From: Gammaproteobacteria bacterium
Lineage (GTDB): Bacteria > Pseudomonadota > Gammaproteobacteria > SZUA-21
Assembly: GCA_027021095.1 (NCBI GenBank)
Contig: JALUUZ010000258.1
Location: forward strand, 1-44,830
Length of the DNA: 44,830 nucleotides
Direction: 5' to 3'
Made by a program: the position numbers and the translations under genes. This document shows, one piece after another, positions 22,783-31,028 of the stretch. The notes under the pieces are model-generated. The model was not told the DNA's origin. It saw only the letters and a program-made list of their open reading frames with translations, and did no database searches. Numbering within the stretch: position 1 is the stretch's first letter; every line of letters begins with the position of its first letter.

Positions 22783-23719
22783 GTCGTTTTACCCGTTGGT
22801 AGCGGTTTGGCAGAAAGACCGTCGTGCTGAACAGTGTGCGCCGGTACGCGTCGTCGACACTGTACCAGTAGTCACCGAGCCGGTAGGTCTGCCGGCGGTG
22901 GTAAGTCTTGTCAGGGCATTCGCTGCGCACCAGCAACCACAGGCGGATACTGACCACACGGTTCCAGTCGCTGACCGCGCTGGCGTTGCGGTAGCGCAAG
23001 TCGCGTTTTTTGAGTACACCGTACTGGAACTGCAGCTGTTCGATCCCGTCGGCGATGACCCGGTGGCGCAGGCGTCCGTTTGGCGCCATGGTGCGGTCGA
23101 TCAGCACCGGTACCGTCGCCGTGCCACTGCAGGCCGTGGTTTGCGCGTGTGACAGGTAGAAAGTGTGCTGCTGCAGTGCCAGGTCCGGATACCTGGTTTT
23201 CAGCCGGTTGCTTTCGTGCTTGCGCCGGCGCCCGCTGAACAGCCGCGCGCTGGTCAGGGTCGAGCGAAGATAAAGCCGGTTGGCCGCATAGCCGTTCCCG
23301 GTTCGATGGCGGGCGTAACGCACAGTGACCAGGTCGCCGGTGGCGTAGGGGTAGCTGGCGGCAGACGCTGCCGGGCAACGGCGAGATGGTGTGTCCTGGT
23401 CGATCCCGGTGACAGCCAGGCGCAGTGTCTGGCCTGGCTGCCCATCGATGCATCGGCTGCCGCTGCTGTGCTTGCCTGCGGTGCCCAGTACCGGTCCTGT
23501 GCCGGCATAGTAGCCAAGGTAGCCGGCACGGCGCAGGTGGCGCAGCAGCGACAGCATGGCGAGCTGTCCGTTGTCGTGCAACCCGGTGATCTGTTGCAGG
23601 CGTTTGAAATGCCGGGTGGCACCCAGGTAGGTATACCCGGCCAGCGTCGCCACCAGTGTTCCAAGCACGGCTGCCAGCATAAATTCAACCAGTGAATAGC
23701 CTCGTTGCTCAGCGTGCAT
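22772..23719 (-). CDS. PilW-like minor pilin (reduced second cluster)
   Basis: A 315-residue protein with a short leader MHAEQRG, then YSLVEFMLAAVLGTLVATLA (Glu at +5) and HDNGQLAMLSLLRHLRRAGYLG, which matches the PilW pattern 'sgR.a...l..dlR.AGy.G'. The C-terminal half has ADGIEQLQFQYG, the usual PilW strand region. It overlaps both neighbours by 11 bases, so the three genes form a tight operon. A second PilW lies at 32053. Confidence 0.82.
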   Translation of the reverse strand: MHAEQRGYSLVEFMLAAVLGTLVATLAGYTYLGATRHFKRLQQITGLHDNGQLAMLSLLRHLRRAGYLGYYAGTGPVLGTAGKHSSGSRCIDGQPGQTLRLAVTGIDQDTPSRRCPAASAASYPYATGDLVTVRYARHRTGNGYAANRLYLRSTLTSARLFSGRRRKHESNRLKTRYPDLALQQHTFYLSHAQTTACSGTATVPVLIDRTMAPNGRLRHRVIADGIEQLQFQYGVLKKRDLRYRNASAVSDWNRVVSIRLWLLVRSECPDKTYHRRQTYRLGDYWYSVDDAYRRTLFSTTVFLPNRYQRVKRHDE

Positions 23720-24167
23720 GCCGTTTCTCCGGCTGAATCGTTTCCAGGTAGTAGCAGCCGGAGCCGAAGCTGCTGTGACTGAGGTGACTGCGGGTAGCCC
23801 TGGGGTTGTGTTGCTGCTGCGCGGCCAGGCACAGCGGATCTATGTTGCCGTACCTGGTTCCCGTAGTGTTCCAGCGTACCAGGATTCGCGTGACCAGGCG
23901 CCTGTTCTGCTTGTGGCCGGCCAGCCTGACGCTGAACCGTTCAGGCCCGGGCTGCCGGTTGCGCCGGGTGGCTGCCGGCAGGTATAACGCCTCGTGTGCC
24001 GACCAGGCAAGTAAGACTGCGCGGGTTCGGTCCAATGCCGTTCTGCTCAAGTGGAGTGTATGCTGGTTGGTGGCAGTGACCATGCCGGCAGTGATGGCAA
24101 GTACGGTCATCGCTACCAGGTTCTCGATATAAGTAAAACCTGTGTCTTTCACGCTAGCATCTCTCAT
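23709..24167 (-). CDS. PilV-like minor pilin (reduced second cluster)
   Basis: A 152-residue prepilin: leader MRDASVKDTG, then FTYIENLVAMTVLAITAGM with Phe +1 and Glu +5. The globular part is Arg-rich (PAATRRNRQPGPERFSVRL) and has a Cys pair. It is first of three minus-strand genes, divergent from thiO across 128 bases that must hold both promoters. No FimT, PilY1 or PilE accompanies this set. It could be an alternative minor-pilin set or a decaying duplicate; frames are intact. Confidence 0.72.
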   Translation of the reverse strand: MRDASVKDTGFTYIENLVAMTVLAITAGMVTATNQHTLHLSRTALDRTRAVLLAWSAHEALYLPAATRRNRQPGPERFSVRLAGHKQNRRLVTRILVRWNTTGTRYGNIDPLCLAAQQQHNPRATRSHLSHSSFGSGCYYLETIQPEKRHAR

Positions 24168-24295
24168 CCTAAACCTGATATTATTGCGGTAGCACGCTTA
24201 TCTTTGTGTACTTGCCTGGCGAATGCAACGGGCGGTTGCCCGGAATTGGACGAGGTTTTTTTCTATGTTCCCAAGCGGGCCCCGGAAGAGTTGAA

Positions 24296-25414
24296 ATGAA
24301 AAATGGATTGAAACACGACTGTATCGTAGTGGGGGCGGGGTTGTTGGGGATGTTTACCGCGCGCGAGTTGGCGTCTGCGGGTCTTGCTGTACTGCTCGTC
24401 GACCGCCAGCAGTGTGGGCAGGAGTCCTCCTGGGCAGGTGGTGGAATCCTGTCGCCACTCTACCCGTGGCGCTATCCGGAACCGGTGACGCGGCTGGCTG
24501 CCTGGAGCCAGTGCCATTACCAGGAGATCGCGGCCTCATTGACGGAACGCACCGGCATCGACCCGCAATGGCGCCGCAGCGGAATGTTGCTGGTGGACTT
24601 GGAAGACGAGCTGGAGGCGGAGTCCTGGGCAAAACAGTATGCGATCACGATGCAGCCGTTGATGGCAGAGGCGTTGCGCCAATACGAACCGACCTTGAGC
24701 AGACGCTGTCAGCGTGCGGTGTTTTTCCCTGATGTGGCACAGGTACGTAATCCGCGCCTGATCAAGGCGTTGCGCAAGGAACTCGATCTGCTGGGTGTGC
24801 AGGTGCTGGAACAGGTCGAGGTCTCCGGCCTGCAACTCACCACGGCCGGTGGGCGCCAGCAGGTGCAGGGAGTCGAGGCCGGGCATGCAAGCTATACGGC
24901 GGAGAAAGTCGTGGTCTGTGGTGGTGCCTGGACCCAGCAGATCCTGTCCGGGCTGAATCTGCGCATCGGAATCAAGCCTGTACGCGGCCAGATGGTCATG
25001 TTCAAAGCACATCCGGATCTGGTCAGGCATATCATTCTGGTCGAAGACTGTTACCTGATCCCGCGCCAGGATGGCCGGATCCTGGCCGGCAGTACGCTGG
25101 AACAGGCTGGTTTCGACAAGACGCCGACAGAACAGGCGGAGAAGGTGCTGGTTCGCCACGCGCTCGAACTGGTGCCGGCATTGTCAGACTTTCCGCTCGA
25201 GGCACACTGGGCCGGGCTGCGCCCGGGGACAGACAACAACGGTATCCCGTATATCAGCGCCGTCGAGTCAGTTTCAGGGCTGTATGTCAACACCGGGCAT
25301 TTTCGCAACGGCGTCGTGCTTGCACCGGCCTCGGCACGGCTGTTGGCAGACATCATGCTCGGGCGCCCGCCGATCGTGGAACCGGATTTGTACCGCATCC
25401 CGGAAAACCCTTGA
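24296..25414 (+). CDS. thiO: FAD-dependent glycine oxidase ThiO-type
   Basis: A 372-residue protein starting at ATG 24296 with GGAAGAG upstream. The N-terminal dinucleotide fold is VVGAGLLGMFTARELASAG, then SSWAGGGILSPLYPWRYP. The C-terminal part has GLRPGTDNNGIPYI and NTGHFRNGVVLAPASA, typical of ThiO/DadA-type oxidases. In thiamine synthesis ThiO makes dehydroglycine for the thiazole ring. In Pseudomonas aeruginosa a homologue also lies next to the minor pilin genes. No thiS or thiG is adjacent. Confidence 0.9.
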   Translation: MKNGLKHDCIVVGAGLLGMFTARELASAGLAVLLVDRQQCGQESSWAGGGILSPLYPWRYPEPVTRLAAWSQCHYQEIAASLTERTGIDPQWRRSGMLLVDLEDELEAESWAKQYAITMQPLMAEALRQYEPTLSRRCQRAVFFPDVAQVRNPRLIKALRKELDLLGVQVLEQVEVSGLQLTTAGGRQQVQGVEAGHASYTAEKVVVCGGAWTQQILSGLNLRIGIKPVRGQMVMFKAHPDLVRHIILVEDCYLIPRQDGRILAGSTLEQAGFDKTPTEQAEKVLVRHALELVPALSDFPLEAHWAGLRPGTDNNGIPYISAVESVSGLYVNTGHFRNGVVLAPASARLLADIMLGRPPIVEPDLYRIPENP

Positions 25415-25420
25415 AAACCG

Positions 25421-25762
25421 CCGGCCCGCATTGCCGGCCGTCGTTCGTCGCGAAAGCCAGCCAGGGCGTGCCAGGCGCACCAATAACACGACAAAGCGCA
25501 GGGTATTACGTAGCTATTCTTTTGAGCCTGGTACATCGGGCCCGGCGAAAGCCGGCTGGACCACGCCAGTGCGCTGCCGGTGTGAGCCCGGGTCCGGGAA
25601 CATGATGTTAACCCATTGAATTTCATTGATAATGTCCACCAGGCTTAGGTGGACGACACGCACGCATGGCCGGCATGATGCCGGACATATCGACCGAGCG
25701 AAAGCCAGCCAAGGCGTGCCATCGCGCCGTCGCAGTAGAAGGGTGATGAGAATTGCAGGCTA
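25421..25762 (+). repeat. Composite TAG-ended repeat region
   Basis: The left part (about 25422-25482) starts GGCCCGCATTGCCGGCC and jumps into the arm-B module GCGAAAGCCAGCCAGGGCG. The right part (25691-25762) is a good arm-B end, running GAAAGCCAGCCAAGGCGTG, TCGCAGTAGAAGGG and TGATGAGAATTGCAGGCTA, which mirrors the left end of the 8871 copy. Between them are ~200 bases without a gene, including CGGGCCCGGCGAAAGCCGG. It accounts for most of the 385-base gap between thiO and the Fur-family gene. Confidence 0.6.
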
Positions 25763-25802
25763 GACTTTGTCCAGACTCTCGACATATACTGTCAAGTATA
25801 TG
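25761..25802 (+). promoter_or_regulatory. Probable promoter and operator of the Fur-family gene
   Basis: A perfect palindrome of two 8-bp arms, CATATACT (25783-25790) and AGTATATG (25795-25802), with spacer GTCA. It contains the start codon ATG (25800-25802). TATACT (25785-25790) could be a -10 box, with TAGACT (25761-25766) as -35 at 18 bases, which would give a nearly leaderless mRNA. A dimeric repressor bound here would block both promoter and start, so autoregulation is a reasonable inference. Confidence 0.55.
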
Positions 25803-26249
25803 AATAGTTTGCGCACTGAATACCCTTTGACCAAGGATAAAATCATCCAGATGCTGTTGGCACACAATATTCAGCCAACCCAGCAGCGGGTACTGGTGGC
25901 CGAGGTCCTGTTTTCCAAGCCGCAGCATCTTTCGGCTGATCAGATCAAGGCCAGGATCAATCACCCGGCCGGTGGCGGGCCGAATACAAAGGTATCGAAA
26001 GCAACGGTGTACAACACGCTTGGCCTGTTTGCACAGAAAGGCCTGGTCAACGAGGTAATCGTCGATCCGAGCCGCGTATTCTATGACTCCAACACGACCC
26101 CCCACTACCATCGCTACAATATCGATACTGGTGCGCTGGAAGACATTGAAAGCGACCAGCTGCAGATCAGCTGCCTGCCCGAGCTGCCGGACGATGTCGA
26201 AGTGGCCGGTGTCGATGTGATCGTGCGTGTCCGAGGCAGGCGGAACTGA
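25800..26249 (+). CDS. Fur-family transcriptional regulator
   Basis: A 149-residue protein: N-terminal winged helix with IQPTQQRVLVAEVLFSKPQH and the recognition region SKATVYNTLGLFAQKGLVNE. The dimerisation half has TTPHYHRYNIDTGALEDI, a histidine cluster like that of Irr/Fur proteins. The two CxxC zinc pairs of classical Fur are absent; only one Cys is present. The metal or signal sensed cannot be told: iron, haem (Irr-like) or peroxide. The start at 25800 lies inside a perfect palindrome; an in-frame TTG at 25767 is the alternative. Confidence 0.87.
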   Translation: MNSLRTEYPLTKDKIIQMLLAHNIQPTQQRVLVAEVLFSKPQHLSADQIKARINHPAGGGPNTKVSKATVYNTLGLFAQKGLVNEVIVDPSRVFYDSNTTPHYHRYNIDTGALEDIESDQLQISCLPELPDDVEVAGVDVIVRVRGRRN

Positions 26250-26392
26250 CCACTTTGTCCGCAGTTTCAATATTTCACTGATTCAATATATACTTTCGGC
26301 ATGTTTTCGCCGTTTTTGGCGCACAGGTTTCACTGCGGCGTTGGCCGGGCAGTGAATAGTTCAACAAGGATAAACAAGGATAGAAGACCAAG

Positions 26393-27205
26393 ATGTTACC
26401 TGAAGGTGTAGAAGTCCGGCAGATGCAGGAAACCGACCTGGAGGCGGTGCTGGCACTGATCGAGGAAATCGATGAAGACGATGCAGAGGAGGCGGAATAC
26501 AGTTATCAGAGCTACGGCCTCGACAACCAGTTCGTGCTGACTGAGAATGAACAGGTAATCGGCGTGACCGGTTATCGTGAGGCCAGCGGGACCGACAACA
26601 CCTGTTGGTTGTCCTGGACCTACCTGGCGACAGACAGGCAGGGCAAAGGCTATGGCACACAGATCCTGGATTCGCTGCTTGAACACCTGGCCTCGAACGG
26701 TGTACGCAAGGTGTTTGTATCGACCAGTGACTACCAGGACGAAGAAGACGGCGACGTGTATGCCGCAGCACGAAAAATGTACGAAGGCGTAGGGTTTCGC
26801 CAGGAAGTCCGCCATCCGAATTACTATGAGGAGGGCGAAACCCAGTTGATCTACGGCCTGCGTTTGATCGAGGAGCTCGACCAGAAGCCTGTGGAGGAAG
26901 ATACGAGCATCGTCAGCCTCGAAGGAATCGACGAAATCGACGAGACTGAGGACGCTTATTTTATCGACTGGAAGCCCAAACGCATGGCCTTGTTCGGCAA
27001 CAAGAAGCAGTTTGACCGCAGGGAAGTCGACGAAGTGATCGCCCATGCGCGCGATTGCGGGGCGCGGGTGCTGTTTGTTTCCTTTCCTTCCAACATGAAA
27101 ACGGTCGTGCAGCCGTTGACGATGGCCGGGTTTTTCGAGGAAGGCCGTTTACGGGATTATTACAGGGATGGGGTTGACGAAGTGCATTACAGGATGAACT
27201 TCTGA
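26393..27205 (+). CDS. GNAT acetyltransferase with a degenerate second domain
   Basis: A 270-residue protein. The N-terminal ~155 residues are a GNAT domain: VEVRQMQETDLEAVLALIEE at the start, the acetyl-CoA loop DRQGKGYGTQIL, and ARKMYEGVGFRQEVRHPNYY. The C-terminal ~100 residues contain MAGFFEEGRLRDYYRDGVDE, which resembles the end of a GNAT fold but without an acetyl-CoA loop, suggesting a tandem GNAT whose second unit is inactive. The substrate is unknown. Followed 54 bases later by a lipoprotein gene. No strong ribosome site; AAGGA lies about 17 bases upstream. Confidence 0.82.
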   Translation: MLPEGVEVRQMQETDLEAVLALIEEIDEDDAEEAEYSYQSYGLDNQFVLTENEQVIGVTGYREASGTDNTCWLSWTYLATDRQGKGYGTQILDSLLEHLASNGVRKVFVSTSDYQDEEDGDVYAAARKMYEGVGFRQEVRHPNYYEEGETQLIYGLRLIEELDQKPVEEDTSIVSLEGIDEIDETEDAYFIDWKPKRMALFGNKKQFDRREVDEVIAHARDCGARVLFVSFPSNMKTVVQPLTMAGFFEEGRLRDYYRDGVDEVHYRMNF

Positions 27206-27259
27206 TACGCGTCCACAGATCAAGCGGATTTTACCGAGCAGCTCATAGTGGAGGTTACC

Positions 27260-27895
27260 ATGCTCAGATTGAAGATATTGTTGGCAGCGCTGTCGTTGGT
27301 GGTCGTAGCCGGGTGCGGCGGCCCCCGTGTCGATGTGATCGACTTGAACAAGGTGCTCAGCGTGATGACGGCGACGCTGGACAAGATGAAGAAGGAACAT
27401 GGCAACAAGACGATCGACCAGAACGACCCTATCGCCAAGCAGAAGTTCATGAAGGAATTCAATACCCGGTTCGCCAAGGACCTGAACGCGGCCAAGATGA
27501 TCAGCAAGCCGATCGGTACGCGGATCGAGGCGGACGGCTCGGTACTGGGTTTTACCGATACCAACAAGAACATGGTCAGGGACTATGGTGACAGGCCGAT
27601 CTTCAAGATCGAGATCGATATCGCACGTAACCGCCTGATCGCTACAGACCTGCAGTATGGTTACCGGCGCGATTCCCATTTCAGCGGCATGAGCGGCCTG
27701 GTGACCGGGATGATCATCGGCAGCCTGCTGAGCCGGCAGCGTTCGTTTGGGATCACCGGGTCGCGTTTTTCCAATATGCGGATGAGCCCGCGCAATTATC
27801 ACTCCAGCGCGGTTTCCCGGGCCAAGTCGATTGCGCGTGCCAGGGCCAGGGCAAGATCGCGCAGCCGCTCAGGCAGTTTTTCGCGCGGTAAATAG
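27260..27895 (+). CDS. Lipoprotein of unknown function with Arg/Ser-rich tail
   Basis: A 211-residue protein starting at ATG 27260 with GGAGG five bases upstream. The signal peptide ends in a lipobox VVAGC (Cys19 lipidated), followed by GGPRVDVIDLNKVL. The middle is polar and helical. A Gly/Ile/Leu segment SGLVTGMIIGSLLSRQRSFG could insert in or contact the membrane. The tail is SRAKSIARARARARSRSRSG, strongly basic. No Asp at +2 (Gly), so outer-membrane sorting is expected. Possibly co-transcribed with the GNAT gene. The family is not recognised with certainty. Confidence 0.8.
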   Translation: MLRLKILLAALSLVVVAGCGGPRVDVIDLNKVLSVMTATLDKMKKEHGNKTIDQNDPIAKQKFMKEFNTRFAKDLNAAKMISKPIGTRIEADGSVLGFTDTNKNMVRDYGDRPIFKIEIDIARNRLIATDLQYGYRRDSHFSGMSGLVTGMIIGSLLSRQRSFGITGSRFSNMRMSPRNYHSSAVSRAKSIARARARARSRSRSGSFSRGK

Positions 27896-27945
27896 GTGAA
27901 ACGGTGCGTTCTGGTTTGCCGGCGCCCTGATGAGCGGTAGTGCCG

Positions 27946-28126
27946 ATGAGCCTTTCTTGCACCGAGTCGCTGTGAGACGGTGCAAGCAGGTGGCATGGGT
28001 GGCTTCCGTTCGGCGGCGAAAAGCAGGCACACCAGGCTGTCGCATGCAGCCATTGTTTTACGCTCACACACGCGGGCCACGCCAAGGCCGACCAGCGCGT
28101 GCCATCGTGCCGTTGCAGTAAGAGGG
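27946..28126 (+). repeat. TAG-ended repeat, strongly diverged copy
   Basis: Worn arm A (AGACGGTGCAAGCAGGTGGC, CATGGGTGGCTTCCGTTCGG) and arm B (CACGCCAAGGCCGACCAGCG, GTGCCATCGTGCCGTTGCAG) can be followed in the same order as in the full copies. The termini are no longer clear. It fills the 239-base gap before the spermidine-synthase-like gene, whose ribosome site directly follows arm B. Confidence 0.6.
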
Positions 28127-28134
28127 GAGGAGCG

Positions 28135-29676
28135 ATGCGGTCAGGCAGCCCCACCCAGTTGGTGCTTGGCGACAGGCAGGTCGTCGTATTACTGGTCTCG
28201 ATCATCTTTGTCGCGCTCTGCGGCATTGCCTATGAACTGATTATCGCGGCGGCGTCGACCTACCTGCTCGGTAACAGTGTCTACCAGTTTTCCTTGACCA
28301 TCGGTTTCTTTATGTTTGCGATGGGAATCGGTTCTTTTTTGTCGCGCCTGATCGTCGATGACCTGGTAAAAAGCTTTATCGTCATCGAAATCGTGATTTC
28401 CATCGCCGGGGGGGTGTGCAGCCTGACGCTGTTTATCGTCTACGCCTATGTCACGGTGCTGTATGTGCCGGTGATGTATTTTTTCATTATCCTGATCGGG
28501 ATACTGGTCGGGCTCGAGGCGCCGTTGCTGACACGGATACTCAGTCACAAGGAGATATTACGTAAGAGCATCTCCGATGTGCTGTCGCTGGATTATATCG
28601 GTGCGCTGATTGGTTCAGTGGCGTTCCCGCTGCTGCTGTTACCCTCTGTCGGCCTGATTCGTTCATCGTTCGTGATCGGGTTGATCAATATATTGACCGC
28701 CGTCGTCAACCTCTATTATTTCAAGACGCAGGTGCGCAGCACACGCTTGCTGACATGGATATCGGTGTGCGTGCTCGCCGCCCTGTCGGTGTTGACCGCG
28801 GTGGGTTCCAGGCTGAGCAGTTTTGCCGAGCAGCATCTGTACCAGGACCAGGTGATTTTTCGCAAGCAGACGCCTTACCAGAAGATCGTGGTGACACAGA
28901 ACAGTCTCGACAGCCGCTTCCGCATGTTTATCGACGGTCATATCCAGTTTTCCGAACGTGACGAGTACCGTTACCACGAAGCGCTGGTACATCCGGTGAT
29001 GGCGCTTGCCGGCAGGCGTGAACAGGTCCTGATTCTTGGCGGTGGAGATGGTCTGGCGGCACGCGAGGTCTTGAAGTACGCGGACGTCAGAAGTGTTACG
29101 ATCGTCGACATCGATCCGGAGGTGACCCGCTTTGCGGCAGGTTTCCCGGCCTTGCGCACACTGAACAAGGACGCCTTGCGCGACCCGCGGGTCAAGGTGG
29201 TCAACGCGGATGCGTTCAATTATCTGCAAAAAAGCAGGCAAAAGTACGATCGCGTGATCATCGATATGCCGGACCCGCACAACGAGGCGTTGAGCAAGCT
29301 CTATTCGCGTGAGTTCTACCGCCTGATCGCCAACCGCTTGAGTCCACAAGGGGCGTTGGTGACACAGAGTTCTTCACCGTTCTTTGCACGCAGAACCTAT
29401 TGGAGTATTGCCAGTACGATCGGCGCGGCCGGCTATCATACGTTCAGCTACCAGGTAACCATTCCTGCATTCGGGATCTGGGGCTTTCACCTGGGGCGTA
29501 AGATACCCGTATCGTTGACCGACATCAGGCTGACGGTGCCAACGCGGTTTTTGACCGGCGAGGTACTGGCTTCCGCCACAGTGTTCGGCAAGGATGTCTC
29601 ACGCATCGATTCGCCGGTCAATACCCTGCTCGAACCGGTGATTTACATGCTCTATGTAAACGATCTGCGAAACTGA
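28135..29676 (+). CDS. Membrane-bound spermidine-synthase-like aminopropyltransferase
   Basis: A 513-residue protein with GGGGAGG before ATG 28135. The N-terminal ~225 residues form about seven transmembrane helices (LLVSIIFVALCGIAYELIIA, then FSLTIGFFMFAMGIGSFLSR and others). The C-terminal half is a SpeE-type Rossmann domain: LGGGDGLAAREVLKYA (Gly302 onward), VTIVDIDPEVTRFA, and DRVIIDMPDPHNEALSKLY with the catalytic-type Asp. Membrane SpeE fusions occur widely, often beside channel genes. Whether this one makes spermidine is unproven. It is not tightly linked to other polyamine genes. Confidence 0.88.
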   Translation: MRSGSPTQLVLGDRQVVVLLVSIIFVALCGIAYELIIAAASTYLLGNSVYQFSLTIGFFMFAMGIGSFLSRLIVDDLVKSFIVIEIVISIAGGVCSLTLFIVYAYVTVLYVPVMYFFIILIGILVGLEAPLLTRILSHKEILRKSISDVLSLDYIGALIGSVAFPLLLLPSVGLIRSSFVIGLINILTAVVNLYYFKTQVRSTRLLTWISVCVLAALSVLTAVGSRLSSFAEQHLYQDQVIFRKQTPYQKIVVTQNSLDSRFRMFIDGHIQFSERDEYRYHEALVHPVMALAGRREQVLILGGGDGLAAREVLKYADVRSVTIVDIDPEVTRFAAGFPALRTLNKDALRDPRVKVVNADAFNYLQKSRQKYDRVIIDMPDPHNEALSKLYSREFYRLIANRLSPQGALVTQSSSPFFARRTYWSIASTIGAAGYHTFSYQVTIPAFGIWGFHLGRKIPVSLTDIRLTVPTRFLTGEVLASATVFGKDVSRIDSPVNTLLEPVIYMLYVNDLRN

Positions 29677-29693
29677 GACTTGCCGTGCCTGCC

Positions 29694-29718
29694 GCCGGGG
29701 CTGCTGGTGGGCCCCGGC
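29694..29718 (+). terminator. GC-rich hairpin after the spermidine-synthase-like gene
   Basis: GCCGGGGC (29694-29701) pairs perfectly with GCCCCGGC (29711-29718) across a 9-base loop, 17 bases after the stop. No T tract follows, so it may be a terminator or an RNA-stabilising hairpin. Confidence 0.45.
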
Positions 29719-29789
29719 AGATTCACGCTTGCGTTCCAGGTTGTGATTCAATATATTTAGCTTTTCCGCTGACAACGACACTGATTCCA

Positions 29790-30602
29790 ATGGGGATAAA
29801 GACTGTTACCGACGGTTACCTGCGGCACGTGACCTTTCTCGCGCTTTGGCTGGCAGCAGGGTTTTGTCAGGCCGATTTCGAGGCCGGCGAAAAAGCGTTT
29901 CGAGAGGGGCTTTATGAAGTTGCGCTGAACAGGTTTCAGGAATCAGCGGCCGAAGGTTATCCACCGGCACAATATCACCTTGGTTTTATGTATGACAAGG
30001 GCCTGGGTGTGAAAAAAGACCACGCCGTTGCGGCGATCTGGTATACCCGGGCCGCGCAACAGGGATATGCCTATGCGCAGAATAATCTTGCCGAACTGTA
30101 CCGCCAGGGGCTGGGCGTCAAAAAGGATTTGCAGCAGGCGGCGAAATGGTACCGGGAGGCTGCGCGCCGAGGCATTCTGAACGCACAGTTTTCACTGGCG
30201 GAAATGTACCGCCGGGGCCAAGGGATAAAAAAGGATCTGCGCCTGGCGGAAAAGTGGCTGCTGAAGGCTGCCGAACGTGGTTACACCGATGCGCAGACAG
30301 AGCTCGGATTGATGTATTACCATGGAAAGGACGTCAAGCGGAACTATATCCAGGCCGCCAAGTGGTTCAAGCGTGCCGCCAACCAGGGACATGTCAAGGC
30401 TCAGCATATGCTGGGCCTGTTCTACATGCAGGGAATCGGCGGTCTCGGCAAGAACAGGATCCGCGCATTCGTCTGGTTGAGCCTTGCGGCCAGGCAGGAC
30501 CAACAATCCGGCGAGTACCTGCGTAAGCTCAGGCGCAGCCTGTCGGACAAAGAATTGTCGAAGGCCAATTCCATTCTTGCGCGCTATACAAAGCGGTTTT
30601 GA
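29790..30602 (+). CDS. Exported Sel1-repeat protein
   Basis: A 270-residue protein taken from ATG 29790, since this gives a good signal peptide (HVTFLALWLAAGFCQA). About six Sel1/TPR-like repeats of 36 residues follow, each of the form AQYHLGFMYDKGLGVKKD..., AQNNLAELYRQGLGVKKD, and so on. The last, with MLGLFYMQGIGGLGKNRIRA, is followed by VWLSLAARQDQ. Sel1 proteins are periplasmic or cytoplasmic protein-binding scaffolds. No ribosome site is obvious. The longer frame to 29685 is unlikely. Confidence 0.85.
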   Translation: MGIKTVTDGYLRHVTFLALWLAAGFCQADFEAGEKAFREGLYEVALNRFQESAAEGYPPAQYHLGFMYDKGLGVKKDHAVAAIWYTRAAQQGYAYAQNNLAELYRQGLGVKKDLQQAAKWYREAARRGILNAQFSLAEMYRRGQGIKKDLRLAEKWLLKAAERGYTDAQTELGLMYYHGKDVKRNYIQAAKWFKRAANQGHVKAQHMLGLFYMQGIGGLGKNRIRAFVWLSLAARQDQQSGEYLRKLRRSLSDKELSKANSILARYTKRF

Positions 30603-30736
30603 GCACCGCCTGTGCATTGTGCCCACCAACACGGCTTCGACTAAACACATTTCTTCCTTTCCCATATGCCGGGAATTTACATAAAGATAAGCTTCCCACC
30701 GGCCGACACACTGGTGTTGGCCTATTTTCTCAACGT

Positions 30737-30872
30737 TAGCCCGCATTTCTCACCACCGTTCGTCGCGAGACGGAGCAAGGGTGCGGCCTGGGTGGCTTTC
30801 GCGACCGAGGAGCGCGCAGGCAAGGTAGGGTGCGTTGTACGCACCGTAGAAGGGTGGTGAGAAGTCCAGGCT
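30737..30872 (+). repeat. TAG-ended MITE-like element, arm-A type, well preserved
   Basis: A 136-bp copy. The left end is TAGCCCGCATTTCTCACCACC. The right end, as reverse complement, is AGCCTGGACTTCTCACCACC. Between are GTTCGTCGCGAGACGGAGCA, GGGTGCGGCCTGGGTGGC and the palindrome GGTGCGTTGTACGCACC (30829-30845). Most of arm B is deleted (only AGAAGGGTGGTGAGAA remains). The flanks 30603-30736 and 30873-31022 hold no gene; TATAAC at 31010-31015 may be a -10 box for the pilin operon. Confidence 0.85.
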
Positions 30873-31028
30873 GCGCAACAGGCATTGGGCGGGATGATTA
30901 CCCTGCCGGTGCTGCGTGAATATAGGCACAGTAAAAATACTCATTACCATTCGTCGGCCACCTGCCACAGCTCGTTCCCCTGGTGCTGGAGCCTGGTAGT
31001 GATCGACACTATAACACTGGGTATGCAG

